From a virus: a DNA stretch of 63,134 nt. A model generated the notes under the pieces. That model was not told the origin of the DNA. It made no database searches and was given only the letters and a program-made list of their open reading frames with translations. The position numbers and the translations under genes were made by a program. This document shows positions 12,813 to 21,969 of the stretch, piece by piece. The stretch covers positions 1 through 63,134 of the IMG/VR virus record IMGVR_UViG_3300032677_000031; one strand, 5' to 3'. Within the stretch, counting starts at the first letter, position 1, and the number at the start of each line of letters is the position of its first letter.

Positions 12813-14073
12813 CCTGAGCGACACCGGACTGGGGAAAACGTTCCATGCCCTCGCAGCTGTTAAGAGCTTTGACGTGCCCTTCGTGGTCATCTGCCGCGCT
12901 TCGTCGCGCCATAAATGGGAACAGGCGGTGCGGGACTTCGATCTTCACCAGAACTGCTTGGCCGTGGATTCGTGGCAGCGGTTTACCAATGGACGTAATC
13001 ACCGGGAGATCGTCACAAGACAGGCGTCCGGTCGCTCCACGTCTTATTCGTGGAATCCTGCAGCCCCTACGGTTATTATTTTTGACGAGGTGCAGGACGC
13101 TGGTGGACAGACGTCGCTCAACAGCCAGCTGCTCATAGGCGTCGGTAGATCCAGCAAGACCTACGCTATATGTCTCTCTGCCACGGTCGCCGACAGCCCT
13201 TTGAAGCTCAAGGCCCTTGGCTTTCTGTGCGGCCTCCACAACCTGAGCAACTTCTACGGCTGGGCAATGGACCACGGCTGCGGCAAATCTCCGTTCGGAT
13301 ACAATCAGCTCTACTTCAAGCCGAATCAAAGCAAGTGGGTTATCCCGAAGCTGCGCGATGCTCTGGAGCCGTATGGTGTGAGAGTCTGCCGGGATACGGT
13401 GAGTGAATACCTGCCTCAAGAGACCGTAGAGATCGAGCTCTGGGACGTGGGATCTCCCACCAAGTTTGTCCGGGACGCGCTGGATCGCCTCGAGCATACC
13501 CGAGACGAAGACTTGCTGAAGCACGAGGACGGAACGCCCGGGGCGGTCGAGCAGATGCGTGACCGGCAGGAGGCCGAGCTGCGTAGGCTGGTGCCGCTGG
13601 TAGCTGAGATCAAAGCCGCGGTCGAGGGCGGGATGTATTGCCCGGTGTTCCTGAATTTCACGGCTTCGGTAGACACACTCAAAATCATGCTGCAGTCGGA
13701 AAAGATTTCCGTTGGCGTGTTTGACGGACGTGACAAGTGGAAGCGCGAGGTGGACCGGGAAGACTTTATGAAGGGCGAGCTGCGAGTGTTGATCCTGCAG
13801 AGCGCTGCCGGCAGCGCCAGTATTGATTTGCATGACATTGTCGGCGGTCGTCCCCGGATGACGTTTATTTCTCCCCACTATCAATCGGAGGTAATGTTGC
13901 AAATGCTTGGACGAGCTGTTAGATTTGGTGCCAAAACCCCCGTGATCCAGAGAATCTGTTTTGCTGAAGGAACAATCGAAGAAAAAGTTTTTCGCGTTGT
14001 TGAGCAGAAAGCTAGGAACGTGAATGCTTTGAATGACGGGGTTTGGGATGCTGCTTTTAGAAATGCAAACTAA
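12703..14073 (+). CDS. SF2 (SNF2-like) DNA helicase
   Basis: 456 residues. Q-like motif LRPYQTEAAGKL (residues 14-25), Walker A DTGLGKT (40-46), motif II IIFDEVQD (DEVQ, about 124-131), motif III LSATVADS (about 150-157), and in the second RecA domain QMLGRAVRFG (motif VI, about 399-408). Such SF2 proteins open DNA at phage origins or recombination intermediates. The usual DEAH is DEVQ here. Overlaps a small ORF at the start and the HNH gene at the end. Neighbours are all replication genes. Confidence 0.85.
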   Translation: MTKILTTSSGIINLRPYQTEAAGKLADALQKHGVAVDLSDTGLGKTFHALAAVKSFDVPFVVICRASSRHKWEQAVRDFDLHQNCLAVDSWQRFTNGRNHREIVTRQASGRSTSYSWNPAAPTVIIFDEVQDAGGQTSLNSQLLIGVGRSSKTYAICLSATVADSPLKLKALGFLCGLHNLSNFYGWAMDHGCGKSPFGYNQLYFKPNQSKWVIPKLRDALEPYGVRVCRDTVSEYLPQETVEIELWDVGSPTKFVRDALDRLEHTRDEDLLKHEDGTPGAVEQMRDRQEAELRRLVPLVAEIKAAVEGGMYCPVFLNFTASVDTLKIMLQSEKISVGVFDGRDKWKREVDREDFMKGELRVLILQSAAGSASIDLHDIVGGRPRMTFISPHYQSEVMLQMLGRAVRFGAKTPVIQRICFAEGTIEEKVFRVVEQKARNVNALNDGVWDAAFRNAN

Positions 14074-14680
14074 GCGTTACCGACAGGGGGAAATTCGGGG
14101 AGACGGTATGGTTTTTTGGTCTTACAACGAAGACTGCAAAAATGGCGAGTATTGGATTACTCCCGAAAGGTATCAAACCCGAAAAGAAAAACGTAGGATA
14201 GCCCAACGACGTTGGGTATTACAAAACCCAAGCTCTAGTAAGGAGACCTTGAGGAGATATAAAAATAAATTTCCTGAGAAAGTTGCAGGATGGAGAAAAG
14301 CATGGTACGCAGCAAACCGAGATAAAATAAATGCTGCCCGGAGGGAACAGGTAGCCCTCCGAAAGAAAAAAGATCCTGTGTTTTCCTTGGCTTCAGGTTT
14401 TAGAAGTCGGGTAGGGTTGGAGTTCCGAAAGAAAAATTTTACCAAAAGGTCTTCAGCTTTTAGGATATTGGGGTGTACGTTTGAACAGTTACAAAAACAC
14501 CTAGAAGCCCAATTCCTTCCCGGCATGACGTGGAAAAACCGCGGAGAGTGGCACATTGACCACATTGTCCCACTTGCCACGGCTAAAACCGAGGAGGACG
14601 TTGTTCGGCTCAACCACTACACAAATCTTCGCCCGTTGTGGGCTATAGACAATTTGAAAAAAGGCGCTAAGTCCGCATAA
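14063..14680 (+). CDS. HNH homing-type endonuclease 2
   Basis: 205 residues from ATG 14063 (a start at 14033 would overlap the helicase further). Module at residues 8-37 (QGEIRGDGMVFWSY, then YWITPERY), basic linker, then LPGMTWKNRGEWHIDHIVPL and LNHYTNLRPLWAIDNLKKGA, nearly the same as endonuclease 1. This marks a within-genome duplication 2 kb apart. More A+T-rich than the adjacent helicase and exonuclease genes. The stop lies inside the 23-bp element preceding promoter P2. Confidence 0.85.
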   Translation: MQTKRYRQGEIRGDGMVFWSYNEDCKNGEYWITPERYQTRKEKRRIAQRRWVLQNPSSSKETLRRYKNKFPEKVAGWRKAWYAANRDKINAARREQVALRKKKDPVFSLASGFRSRVGLEFRKKNFTKRSSAFRILGCTFEQLQKHLEAQFLPGMTWKNRGEWHIDHIVPLATAKTEEDVVRLNHYTNLRPLWAIDNLKKGAKSA

Positions 14681-14695
14681 ACACTGGCTCCGCGG
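14673..14695. repeat. 23-bp element, copy 2
   Basis: CCGCATAAACACTGG then CTCCGCGG. It is the reverse complement of 5190-5212 with one difference. It overlaps the stop of the HNH gene and sits 28 bp upstream of promoter P2. Confidence 0.55.
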
Positions 14696-14722
14696 GCGAT
14701 GAAAGATTTTTGAAAAAAGTTC

Positions 14723-14751
14723 TTGTACTCCCAAGCAGCTAGGCATAGATT
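14723..14751 (+). promoter_or_regulatory. Promoter P2 (copy of P1)
   Basis: TTGTAC (14723-14728), 17-bp spacer, TAGATT (14746-14751). The spacer TCCCAAGCAGCTAGGCA differs from that of P1 at two positions, making the dyad imperfect (CCAAG-CAG-CTAGG). Homology to P1 extends from AAAAAAGTT upstream to CAGACAGTC downstream. It drives the replication gene set starting at 14783. Confidence 0.7.
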
Positions 14752-14782
14752 CATCCCAGACAGTCAAACAACGCATACATCT

Positions 14783-15202
14783 ATGAGCAACACCCTACTC
14801 GAAAAAACTCTTAAGAGCCCTACGTGGGTCATATTTACCGCGGAGAACCCGGACAACAAGCACCTCACCGAGGTTGAGAATGCCTGCCTCCGCATCCAGC
14901 TCAAGCGCAACCTGACCATCCACGGCTGCGACTTCGAGGAAGTCTTTGGCAAGTACGACGGCAAGCAGGAGAACGGCGTCATCCTCTATCCCAAGGCCGA
15001 AGTGACCCGCCAGCTAGCAGCACAGATTGCCCGTCACTACGGGCAGGAGTGCGTGCTGACCCACGAGGGCCTCGTTTATCAAGACGGATCTTGCCACCCG
15101 ATCGTTGACTGGAGCTTCCCGCTTACCGAGCCTGACGACAATTTCACTCTGCGCGGCAGCACCTACTTCCGCGCCAACATCGACTTCGAGAAAAAGATCT
15201 AA
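14783..15202 (+). CDS. DUF3293-like protein
   Basis: 139 residues from ATG 14783. WVIFTAENPDNKHLTEVENA (residues 15-34), then a later GQECVLTHEGLVYQDG segment (about 93-108) resemble DUF3293 (a start of the form ITAxNP with a conserved Asn, and a C-terminal Gln-containing strand pair). Biochemical role unknown. First gene after promoter P2; TAATG overlap with the next gene. The assignment is by eye and tentative. Confidence 0.5.
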   Translation: MSNTLLEKTLKSPTWVIFTAENPDNKHLTEVENACLRIQLKRNLTIHGCDFEEVFGKYDGKQENGVILYPKAEVTRQLAAQIARHYGQECVLTHEGLVYQDGSCHPIVDWSFPLTEPDDNFTLRGSTYFRANIDFEKKI

Positions 15203-15390
15203 TGAGCTCACTAATCAACAAAGCCGCCGTAAAGAAGTATTTGCTTGAACGAGCCAAAGCACTTCGGCCAAGCCACCCCTTCACCCGCGTATCCGCGGAG
15301 TCGTTGAAAAACCTAGACCTATCCATACGCAATCTTTGCGATAGCCACATTCGGCAGCATCCCGCTTGCGGTCAGACATTAAAATTCTAA
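15202..15390 (+). CDS. Small conserved phage protein, 62 aa
   Basis: 62 residues, basic helices: INKAAVKKYLLERAKALRPS, FTRVSAESLKNLDLSIRNLC and a terminal HPACGQTLKF. The pattern FTRVS...IR....HP..GKTL recurs in small phage proteins adjacent to recombination genes and resembles histone-fold-like DNA-binding peptides. Coupled on both sides by TAATG. DNA binding is inferred. Confidence 0.55.
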   Translation: MSSLINKAAVKKYLLERAKALRPSHPFTRVSAESLKNLDLSIRNLCDSHIRQHPACGQTLKF

Positions 15391-16589
15391 TGGAAACAGC
15401 ACACGCCAAATACGGCCCCTCTGGGGCAAAGAACCGGCGCATCTGCCGCGGTCACCGCGGTATGCCCGGAAGCAGCGAAGCCAGCGAGCAGGGAGACCGC
15501 CTGCACGCTGTATGCGAGCACGACGGTGATGAGGAGGCAGCAGCAGCCTCATACCTCAAGAACAAGGGCAAGCAGTGGGTAGACCTGACCCCTGAGGAGT
15601 GGGAGTGGGTTAACACCGCGCTCGAGTATGTCCGCAACATTCCTTCAAGCGCACAGCTGACCGAGTACAAAGTCAACTTGACTCCGCTAGGTTTCGAGGG
15701 CATGGACTTTGGTACCGCCGATCTGATCAAGATCCAGAGCTCCGATACCATACACATGGTTGACTACAAGTTTGGCTGGGGTGCGATTGACGACGTCGAA
15801 GGCAATGATCAGTTCATCATCTACGCCCTCGGTCTCTTCGCCAACATGCCCGATGTCCAGACGATCAACGTCCACATGGTGCAGCCTAAGCTCAACGTCG
15901 TTGACCAGCACACCTTCACCCGCGCTGACGTACCCTTCCTGCACGAGTCCATCAAGCAGGTGCACGATGAGGTTGTTGCCTTCGAGCGCACCAAAGACCT
16001 GAGCCTGCTCAACGTTGACCCCATCAACTGCGAGCGCTGCCGCCATCAAGGCAGCTGCCCCAAGTGGCATGAGCTCGGAATCGCTACCGCCGAGGTAGTC
16101 AACGAGAACAGCCTCACCAAGTACGAGGAGCCTAAGAACCAGCTGATCCCCGGGATGATTCCCGACCTGATCAACCAGAGCTGGGACGTAACAAGCGCTG
16201 ACCCTGTCCGCGTCGCACAGTTTTTAGCCTGTGTGCCGGCCTTCGAGGCATTCCTCTCCAAGTTTAAGAAGTTCGCCCTCGAGGTTAACAACCAAGTAGG
16301 CGAGCTACCCGGATTTTCAGTCGTATCCACGGCTGGGAAAAGCGAGCTCATCAGCCCCGTTGATGTCGTCAAGGTTGTGTCGGAGAAATTCGACCTGACC
16401 CCTAACGAGATCATCGGGACGATGAAGCCGTCATTAACTGAGCTCAAGACGCTGGTGTCTTCCAAGGCGCCGCGAGGTGACAAGGCCAAACATGCGGAGG
16501 CAGTCGTAGAGGCTCTCTCCGACAGCGGCCTGATCCTCCGGCAGGAAGGCGGCAGCTACTTGAAGCGCAAGGCAACAAAAACAAAGTAG
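15390..16589 (+). CDS. DUF2800-type PD-(D/E)XK exonuclease
   Basis: 399 residues from ATG 15390 (TAATG overlap). The catalytic segment is FGTADLIKI (about 111-119) and MVDYKFGWG (about 128-136), i.e. G-T-x-D then D-x-K, with the upstream SEASEQGDRLHAVCEH helix supplying the usual E/H. C-terminal to the nuclease is CERCRHQGSC (about 218-227), which in Cas4/RecB relatives binds an Fe-S cluster or zinc. It is expected to resect DNA ends for recombination together with the next protein. Family call (DUF2800) from recognised motifs. Confidence 0.75.
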   Translation: METAHAKYGPSGAKNRRICRGHRGMPGSSEASEQGDRLHAVCEHDGDEEAAAASYLKNKGKQWVDLTPEEWEWVNTALEYVRNIPSSAQLTEYKVNLTPLGFEGMDFGTADLIKIQSSDTIHMVDYKFGWGAIDDVEGNDQFIIYALGLFANMPDVQTINVHMVQPKLNVVDQHTFTRADVPFLHESIKQVHDEVVAFERTKDLSLLNVDPINCERCRHQGSCPKWHELGIATAEVVNENSLTKYEEPKNQLIPGMIPDLINQSWDVTSADPVRVAQFLACVPAFEAFLSKFKKFALEVNNQVGELPGFSVVSTAGKSELISPVDVVKVVSEKFDLTPNEIIGTMKPSLTELKTLVSSKAPRGDKAKHAEAVVEALSDSGLILRQEGGSYLKRKATKTK

Positions 16590-16610
16590 AACCTAAACAA
16601 ACATAGTAAT

Positions 16611-17549
16611 ATGGCACGTACAGAACTAAAACCACTGGGCAAGCCCCAGACCCCTGCAGCCTCCACCGAGGCAGCACCCGCACCCCGCAAGTTGGGGGAA
16701 GTCAAGCCCGTCGCTAAAACTGGCCTCCAGCCCTTGGGAGCCCCTCTCAAGAAGTCACCCGAACCACTTGTAGAAGCTGAGATCATTGTCAATGACATCG
16801 AGGCCGTCACCGAGGATGGCGAGAAGATTCAGGTAGCCGAGGCAATCATCCCTGCCGGCACTGAGCTCGTAATCCGCGAGGAAGCCCCGCTAGTCGTAGC
16901 CTCTGCAGCTGCCCCCGCTTTTGTGCTAGGTCAGGTGTCCGGTCCGATCGACCAGAGCGACATCTACCGCCCACGCCTCGAGCTCTCACAGTCTGTGGGA
17001 CCGCTCATGGAAGCAGGCTTTGCCCCCGGTCAGATCGTTCTGGCCAAGGAGCACGCCATCTGGGCTGACGGATACGATCCCCTCAAGATCACCCTGCTCG
17101 CCTCGCGCAAGCAGTTCATCGAGGACGTACCCTACGGCAGCGGTCAGGAGCAGCGCATCTTCAACTCTCCTCAGGAAGTGAAGGCCGCCGGTCTCCACAC
17201 CGAGTGGTACGACAACACCCCGCCTCCAGTCTTCCCACGCTTGACCTGTGTGGCTCTGATCCAGAAGCCAGACTACGTCGAGGGATGCGAAGCCTTTGGT
17301 CTCGAGGTGCAGGGCAACCTGTACGCGATCGCCGAGTTACGCTGGGATGGCGCTGCCTACAGCCGCGCTGCCAAGACCGTCCTAACGGCGGCCTCAGGCA
17401 TCCTCGGCAAGGGTCTGCACCGCGGTGTGTGGAACTACTCCTGCGAGCGTGCAAAGCTCAAGGTGAACACCGTGACGGTTCCCGTCATCAAGTTCGCCGG
17501 CATGCATTCCGAGGAGTTTGTCAAGGCCGTCAGCGACCTCGCTTGGTAA
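16611..17549 (+). CDS. Putative ssDNA-binding protein
   Basis: 312 residues. An Ala/Pro-rich N-terminal 110 residues is followed by a folded C-terminal domain: PRLELSQSVGPLMEAGFAPG, QIVLAKEHAIWADG, and later GLEVQGNLYAIAELRWDG. It sits between a DUF2800 nuclease and Pol A, where many phages encode an ssDNA-binding or annealing protein, but no OB-fold signature is certain. The C-terminus is not the acidic tail of typical SSB. Function inferred mainly from position. Confidence 0.45.
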   Translation: MARTELKPLGKPQTPAASTEAAPAPRKLGEVKPVAKTGLQPLGAPLKKSPEPLVEAEIIVNDIEAVTEDGEKIQVAEAIIPAGTELVIREEAPLVVASAAAPAFVLGQVSGPIDQSDIYRPRLELSQSVGPLMEAGFAPGQIVLAKEHAIWADGYDPLKITLLASRKQFIEDVPYGSGQEQRIFNSPQEVKAAGLHTEWYDNTPPPVFPRLTCVALIQKPDYVEGCEAFGLEVQGNLYAIAELRWDGAAYSRAAKTVLTAASGILGKGLHRGVWNYSCERAKLKVNTVTVPVIKFAGMHSEEFVKAVSDLAW

Positions 17550-17550
17550 A

Positions 17551-18093
17551 ATGGAAGTCTCCCTCACACATCTATCAGCGGTGCGTGGGGAGGTGAGAGG
17601 CTATTGGGAGTGCCGGGTCCTATCCCCGGCGCTCCTCTGGGCCTTTCCCGCCCTATCTCGAGCTCGCTGCCAGATTGACTATACCCACGAAGAGCTAAAC
17701 ACTGATCGGCCATCATTTTGGCCTGCTGGTGTCAAGGATGCCCCTCTGGATGTCGAGATGCCCACTCATTCTGATCATCCCGGGCTACGCAGCCTGCGGG
17801 ACGAAGCCGATCGCTGTTGGGACATGGCGTTCGAGCAAATGAAGGACCGTGGTGAGTGGCTGCGCCTCATGGGTGCCGCCCCTTGCATGGCCAACACACT
17901 CCTGATGCCATTTCAGGAGATAGAATTTGTCCTACGATTTGAAAACACAGAACAGAAATTTGAAGAATTATTGAACGAACTTTGTAACCAAAATGGATAC
18001 CCGGAAACTAGGCTACTAGGCTACTCGCTATGCAATCAGACAATCTACCAACCCAAGACCCCGGCACCGGAATGGGTGCTCAAACGACTATAA
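17551..18093 (+). CDS. Unknown protein, faint ThyX resemblance
   Basis: 180 residues from ATG 17551, one base after the previous stop. The order of elements, SRARCQIDYTHEELNTDRPS then FWPAG (residues 36-60), helix CWDMAFEQMKDRGEWLRLMG, and MANTLLMPFQEIEFVLRF, recalls flavin-dependent thymidylate synthase, but the ThyX signature RHRxxSxNExSxRY is not conserved. Either a diverged relative without activity or an unrelated fold. It lies between the ssDNA-binding candidate and DNA polymerase, overlapping the latter by 22 bp. Confidence 0.5.
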   Translation: MEVSLTHLSAVRGEVRGYWECRVLSPALLWAFPALSRARCQIDYTHEELNTDRPSFWPAGVKDAPLDVEMPTHSDHPGLRSLRDEADRCWDMAFEQMKDRGEWLRLMGAAPCMANTLLMPFQEIEFVLRFENTEQKFEELLNELCNQNGYPETRLLGYSLCNQTIYQPKTPAPEWVLKRL

Positions 18094-19853
18094 AATATGC
18101 TGCAATCGACTTTGAAACTACATACCACAAAGGCCAAGTTGACATTGGTTCACTGGGAGTATGGCATTACCTACGCCATCCTCGCTGCACCATTTACATG
18201 GTCTCTGTTTTTACGGAAGCTGGAACTTTTGTGGGTCACCCTGCTGATTTTGATTTTGAAAGCATACGTGATTGCGAGTGGATTTCCCACAATGCAGCTT
18301 TCGATCAAGAAGTCTACATCCGGCTTCAAGAACTTGAGTTAGCCCCTGACTGGATGCCACGCAAGTGGCATTGCAGCGCCAACATGACGGCGTTCTTTGG
18401 TGCCAGCGAGCGCAATCTCGCTGACGCTGCCCGCGTGCACTTGGGTCTCGACCTGAGCAAGGACGTGCGTGATGCCATGAACAAGAAGACATGGGACGAC
18501 ATCCGCAGGGACGAAGCTTTCCACGAAGAGGTGAAGAGCTATGCCCTGCGTGACGCCGAGGTCTGCTATGCCCTCTGGATGGCGAAGAAAGACCAGTGGC
18601 CAGCCCGGGAGCAGGAACTAAGTGCCTTGACCATGTACCAAGTCCGCCGCGGCCTTCCTTGCGATCAGGATTATCTGAACGCGAGCATTCAAAACCTGTC
18701 GGTGGCTGCATTTGAGGCCGTGCACCGGTTACCTTGGGCAGATGGGGATGAGGAAAAGGCATTATCGGACATCTTGTTTGCCGCAGAGTGCCGCAAGCTT
18801 GGCATTGAACCCCCGCGCAGTAAGGCCAAGGGAAGCCTCGAGGCACTTGACTGGGAAGAGCAGCACCCGGAAATTAACTGGATTGCTGACCGCCGCACCT
18901 ACCTGCGGGCAAATCTCCTGCGTACCAAGCTGCTGACCATGAAGGATCGTATACGCGACGATGGCCGGATCCATTTTGGCGTCAAATACTTTGGCGCTCA
19001 CACCGGTCGCTGGTCTGGGGATACGAAACTCAACGTTCAGGGGTTGACCAAGGAGACCCTTCACGGTGCTAATCAGCGCCGAGTCATCTGCGTGCAGGAC
19101 CCCTCGAAAAAGCTCATCATCGCCGATCTTAGCCAGATCGAGCCACGGGTACTTGCTTGGGTTGTAGGCGACTGGCCGTTCCTCGAGATCTGCCGTACGC
19201 AATCCGTATACGAGGCACACGCACGTCTTACGCTTGGGTGGAAAGGCGGTGTTCTCAAGAAAGAGAACCCCGACATGTACGCCCTTGCAAAGGCACGTGT
19301 TCTGGGTCTCGGGTATGGCTCCGGACCTACGACCTTCCGCGAGTTTGCTAAAATCTATGGCGTAAATCTTACACCTCAGGAGGCCAAGAAGACTGTCAAT
19401 GATTTTCGTACAAAAGAATATCGAGTCGTTGATTTCTGGAATCAGCTCGACGAAGACCTCAAGCTCAGTGCCCGCAGGGAAGAGGATTACGTTGTACCTC
19501 TCCCCTCCGGTCGAGACTTGGTTTACCGCGACTGCCATTATGCAAAGACCTCGACAGGAAAGACTAACGTCAAAGCCCGCATGAGCGGAGGCCGCTGGGG
19601 TTTTACGTGGGGCTCCAAGATTGCCGAGAATGTCATTCAGGCTATTGCCCGGGACGTTTTCTGCGAGTGTCTTTTAAGACTTGAAGCCGCCGGCCTACAA
19701 AGTATCTTTACCGTCCACGACGAGGTGATCCTCGAGGTGGATAGATCCGTTACAACCCATGAAGTTCAAGACATCATCAAAATAAATCCAGACTGGATGC
19801 CAGACGTTCCGCTCGATAGCGAAGCCGAAGAATCCGATTACTATAAAAAATAA
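18072..19853 (+). CDS. DNA polymerase, family A
   Basis: 593 residues from ATG 18072. 3'-5' exonuclease: AAIDFETT (Exo I), SHNAAFDQEV (Exo II), YALRDAEVCYALW (Exo III). Polymerase: motif A IIADLSQIEPRVLAW, motif B LAKARVLGLGYGSG, motif C FTVHDEVILEV. No 5'-3' exonuclease domain; length matches compact T7-like replicases. An ATG at 18030 would lengthen the overlap with the previous gene. The replicative partner is the primase-helicase 4 bp downstream. Confidence in the family is high; the start is less certain. Confidence 0.92.
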   Translation: MGAQTTIKYAAIDFETTYHKGQVDIGSLGVWHYLRHPRCTIYMVSVFTEAGTFVGHPADFDFESIRDCEWISHNAAFDQEVYIRLQELELAPDWMPRKWHCSANMTAFFGASERNLADAARVHLGLDLSKDVRDAMNKKTWDDIRRDEAFHEEVKSYALRDAEVCYALWMAKKDQWPAREQELSALTMYQVRRGLPCDQDYLNASIQNLSVAAFEAVHRLPWADGDEEKALSDILFAAECRKLGIEPPRSKAKGSLEALDWEEQHPEINWIADRRTYLRANLLRTKLLTMKDRIRDDGRIHFGVKYFGAHTGRWSGDTKLNVQGLTKETLHGANQRRVICVQDPSKKLIIADLSQIEPRVLAWVVGDWPFLEICRTQSVYEAHARLTLGWKGGVLKKENPDMYALAKARVLGLGYGSGPTTFREFAKIYGVNLTPQEAKKTVNDFRTKEYRVVDFWNQLDEDLKLSARREEDYVVPLPSGRDLVYRDCHYAKTSTGKTNVKARMSGGRWGFTWGSKIAENVIQAIARDVFCECLLRLEAAGLQSIFTVHDEVILEVDRSVTTHEVQDIIKINPDWMPDVPLDSEAEESDYYKK

Positions 19854-19857
19854 ACCG

Positions 19858-21969
19858 ATGAACGCAGTCCTTTTTCCCTGCCTCAAGAACCTAGCTCAGA
19901 CCGACACGCATGAAGAATGCCCTTGGCTTTATCAAGCAAACCCTTTCTCAACAGCAAATGCCAATGCCTACAAAACATGGCGCAAGCAGCCCAATACCGA
20001 GCACCTGTTCTACAGCGGAATCGTCGGACAGGCGCCTACTATTAGGGTCTCTGAGAATAACCCACCCCGCGAGATTCGTGCCATCATTGCCGACTACGAC
20101 GCGCCGATCAGCGACGAAGGGCTGACCGAAGGTCTCAAGCAGGCGAGCAAGTATTACACTCCGACAATCGTTCACCGGACACCTACCTCCGGGGGTTTCC
20201 GTTTGATCTGGCTGCTTGAGAGACCTCTCCTGCTACCCAATTATGACGTAGCCAAGCGGTTCTTAAAAGCTGCTGCAAAGTATCTCCACGCAAAGAGCCT
20301 ACTTGCCGGATATGACGATCAGGCATTCGAGAACCCTAATCTCTATTACGATGTCGGTCACTCGTGGCTCGAAGCCGGAGGCGATCCGATACCTTGGGTC
20401 GATGCCTGCGGCTGGCTTGTCAAGGTCTCCGAGAAAGCCAAGTGGTCAGGCGATACCGTACCTATCGAGATCCTTGCCGCCGAGGTAGCCGACCGGTTCC
20501 CCGGGCGCTGGCAGGGAGAGTTTGTCGAGGGTGCCCGCGGCTGCAGGTTCTGGGACCCAACCGGTGACAATCCGACGGCTGCCATCGTACGCCCGACCGG
20601 AATGCAGTGCTTTACAGGGCTCGAGCCATTTGTCCCGTGGTCTGCAATCTTTGGCCGCGGGTTTGTCGAGAAGGTATCTTCCCGCAAGCTCGGGGAGATG
20701 CTCGAGGGCATTTATTACGACGGCGACAACTATTGGATCCAAAGCCCTACGGGCAAGTGGGAGCCGCATGCCGAGCGAGAGATGTCGCGTCACCTCAAGG
20801 TATTTAACGGCCTCTCCGCCGACCGTATCGAGGGCAAGACCTTTAGCGAGGTGGACGAGGCTCTGCACCTGATTGGTCAAAATTGCAGAGTCGGAGGGGC
20901 AGCACCGTTTATCTTCCAGCCACCCGGCCCCATCGACTTCATGGGCGAGAGGATTCTCAACATCTCGAACGTCAAGGTACTTCCTGCCGCGGATGAGGCC
21001 GGTGAGTGGGGTGAGAATTTCCCTTGGGTCGGTAATTTCCTAACGCAACTATTTGAGCCGGATGGTCAGCTTGAATTTATGCTCGCTTGGCTCAAGCGTT
21101 TCTATTGCAGCGCCCGCGATGGAAAGCTGCTGCAGGGTCAAGCGGTATTCCTTGCCGGCGATACAGGCCGCGGAAAGACGTTCTTCTCCAACCGTATTGT
21201 CGGGGCTCTGGTCGGCGGGCATGCCGATGCCTCGCAGTATTTGATGGGCAAGACCAACTTCAACAAGGATCTCTTCCACAAGCCATTCTGGACGGTGGAC
21301 GATGCCTTGCCGGGCGACAATAACCAAGATCACAAGGCATTCGGTACAATGATCAAGCGGGTTACCGCAAACAACATGTTTGAGTTCCACGCCAAGTTCC
21401 GCGACGCCTGTCAGGTGGCTTGGAGTGGCCGAGTCATGGTCACCGGTAACCTCGATGCGGACTCCCTGCGTATCATCCCTGATCTCGATACCTCGATCCT
21501 CGACAAGCTGCTCCTATTCAAGGCAGCCCCTCGGGTCTCGCACTTCCCAGAAAAGCACGAGCTGGAAGCAATCGTACGCCGGGAGCTTCCACACCTTGCC
21601 GCCTATCTGGTGTCCTACAGCCCTCCTGAGCGTGTACTGGATCCAGACCCACGTTATGGAGTCGCCCGCTATCATCACCCGTTCCTCAAGCAGGCCGCCG
21701 GTGAGTCTCAGGATGCGTCTACGGTACGCGAGATCATCCAGAAATTCCTTGTGGATCATCCCCGCGACTTTGAGGGCACTGCGGTTGAACTATTGCAGCA
21801 GCTCTACATCGAGGACACCAACAAGCTACTCCTCGGGGGTGCCGGCAGCAACCGTGCCCGCTGGATGAGCATTCAGCTCGGAAAGCTCGAGGCCAAGGGC
21901 GACGGGTTTGTACAGACCATCAACTACCGCAACCGAAACAAGATTTGGAGGATCAAAAAGAACCCTTAA
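19858..21969 (+). CDS. Primase-polymerase/SF3 helicase fusion
   Basis: 703 residues. The N-terminal region has AIIADYDAP (residues 80-88) and TPTSGGFRLIWLLE (108-121), as in archaeo-eukaryotic primase-polymerase domains. The C-terminal region has Walker A GDTGRGKTFFSNRI (about 436-449), Walker B-like FWTVDDALPG (about 478-487) and a sensor MVTGNLDADS, as in DUF5906/SF3 replicative helicases. It is predicted to unwind the fork and make primers for the adjacent Pol A. Ends at the strand switch, with its stop interlocked with that of the convergent minus-strand gene. Confidence 0.8.
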   Translation: MNAVLFPCLKNLAQTDTHEECPWLYQANPFSTANANAYKTWRKQPNTEHLFYSGIVGQAPTIRVSENNPPREIRAIIADYDAPISDEGLTEGLKQASKYYTPTIVHRTPTSGGFRLIWLLERPLLLPNYDVAKRFLKAAAKYLHAKSLLAGYDDQAFENPNLYYDVGHSWLEAGGDPIPWVDACGWLVKVSEKAKWSGDTVPIEILAAEVADRFPGRWQGEFVEGARGCRFWDPTGDNPTAAIVRPTGMQCFTGLEPFVPWSAIFGRGFVEKVSSRKLGEMLEGIYYDGDNYWIQSPTGKWEPHAEREMSRHLKVFNGLSADRIEGKTFSEVDEALHLIGQNCRVGGAAPFIFQPPGPIDFMGERILNISNVKVLPAADEAGEWGENFPWVGNFLTQLFEPDGQLEFMLAWLKRFYCSARDGKLLQGQAVFLAGDTGRGKTFFSNRIVGALVGGHADASQYLMGKTNFNKDLFHKPFWTVDDALPGDNNQDHKAFGTMIKRVTANNMFEFHAKFRDACQVAWSGRVMVTGNLDADSLRIIPDLDTSILDKLLLFKAAPRVSHFPEKHELEAIVRRELPHLAAYLVSYSPPERVLDPDPRYGVARYHHPFLKQAAGESQDASTVREIIQKFLVDHPRDFEGTAVELLQQLYIEDTNKLLLGGAGSNRARWMSIQLGKLEAKGDGFVQTINYRNRNKIWRIKKNP

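Noticed and set aside
12688-13902. 404-codon minus-strand frame opposite the helicase
   Set aside because: The helicase motifs on the plus strand are clear; the antisense frame has no recognisable domain.
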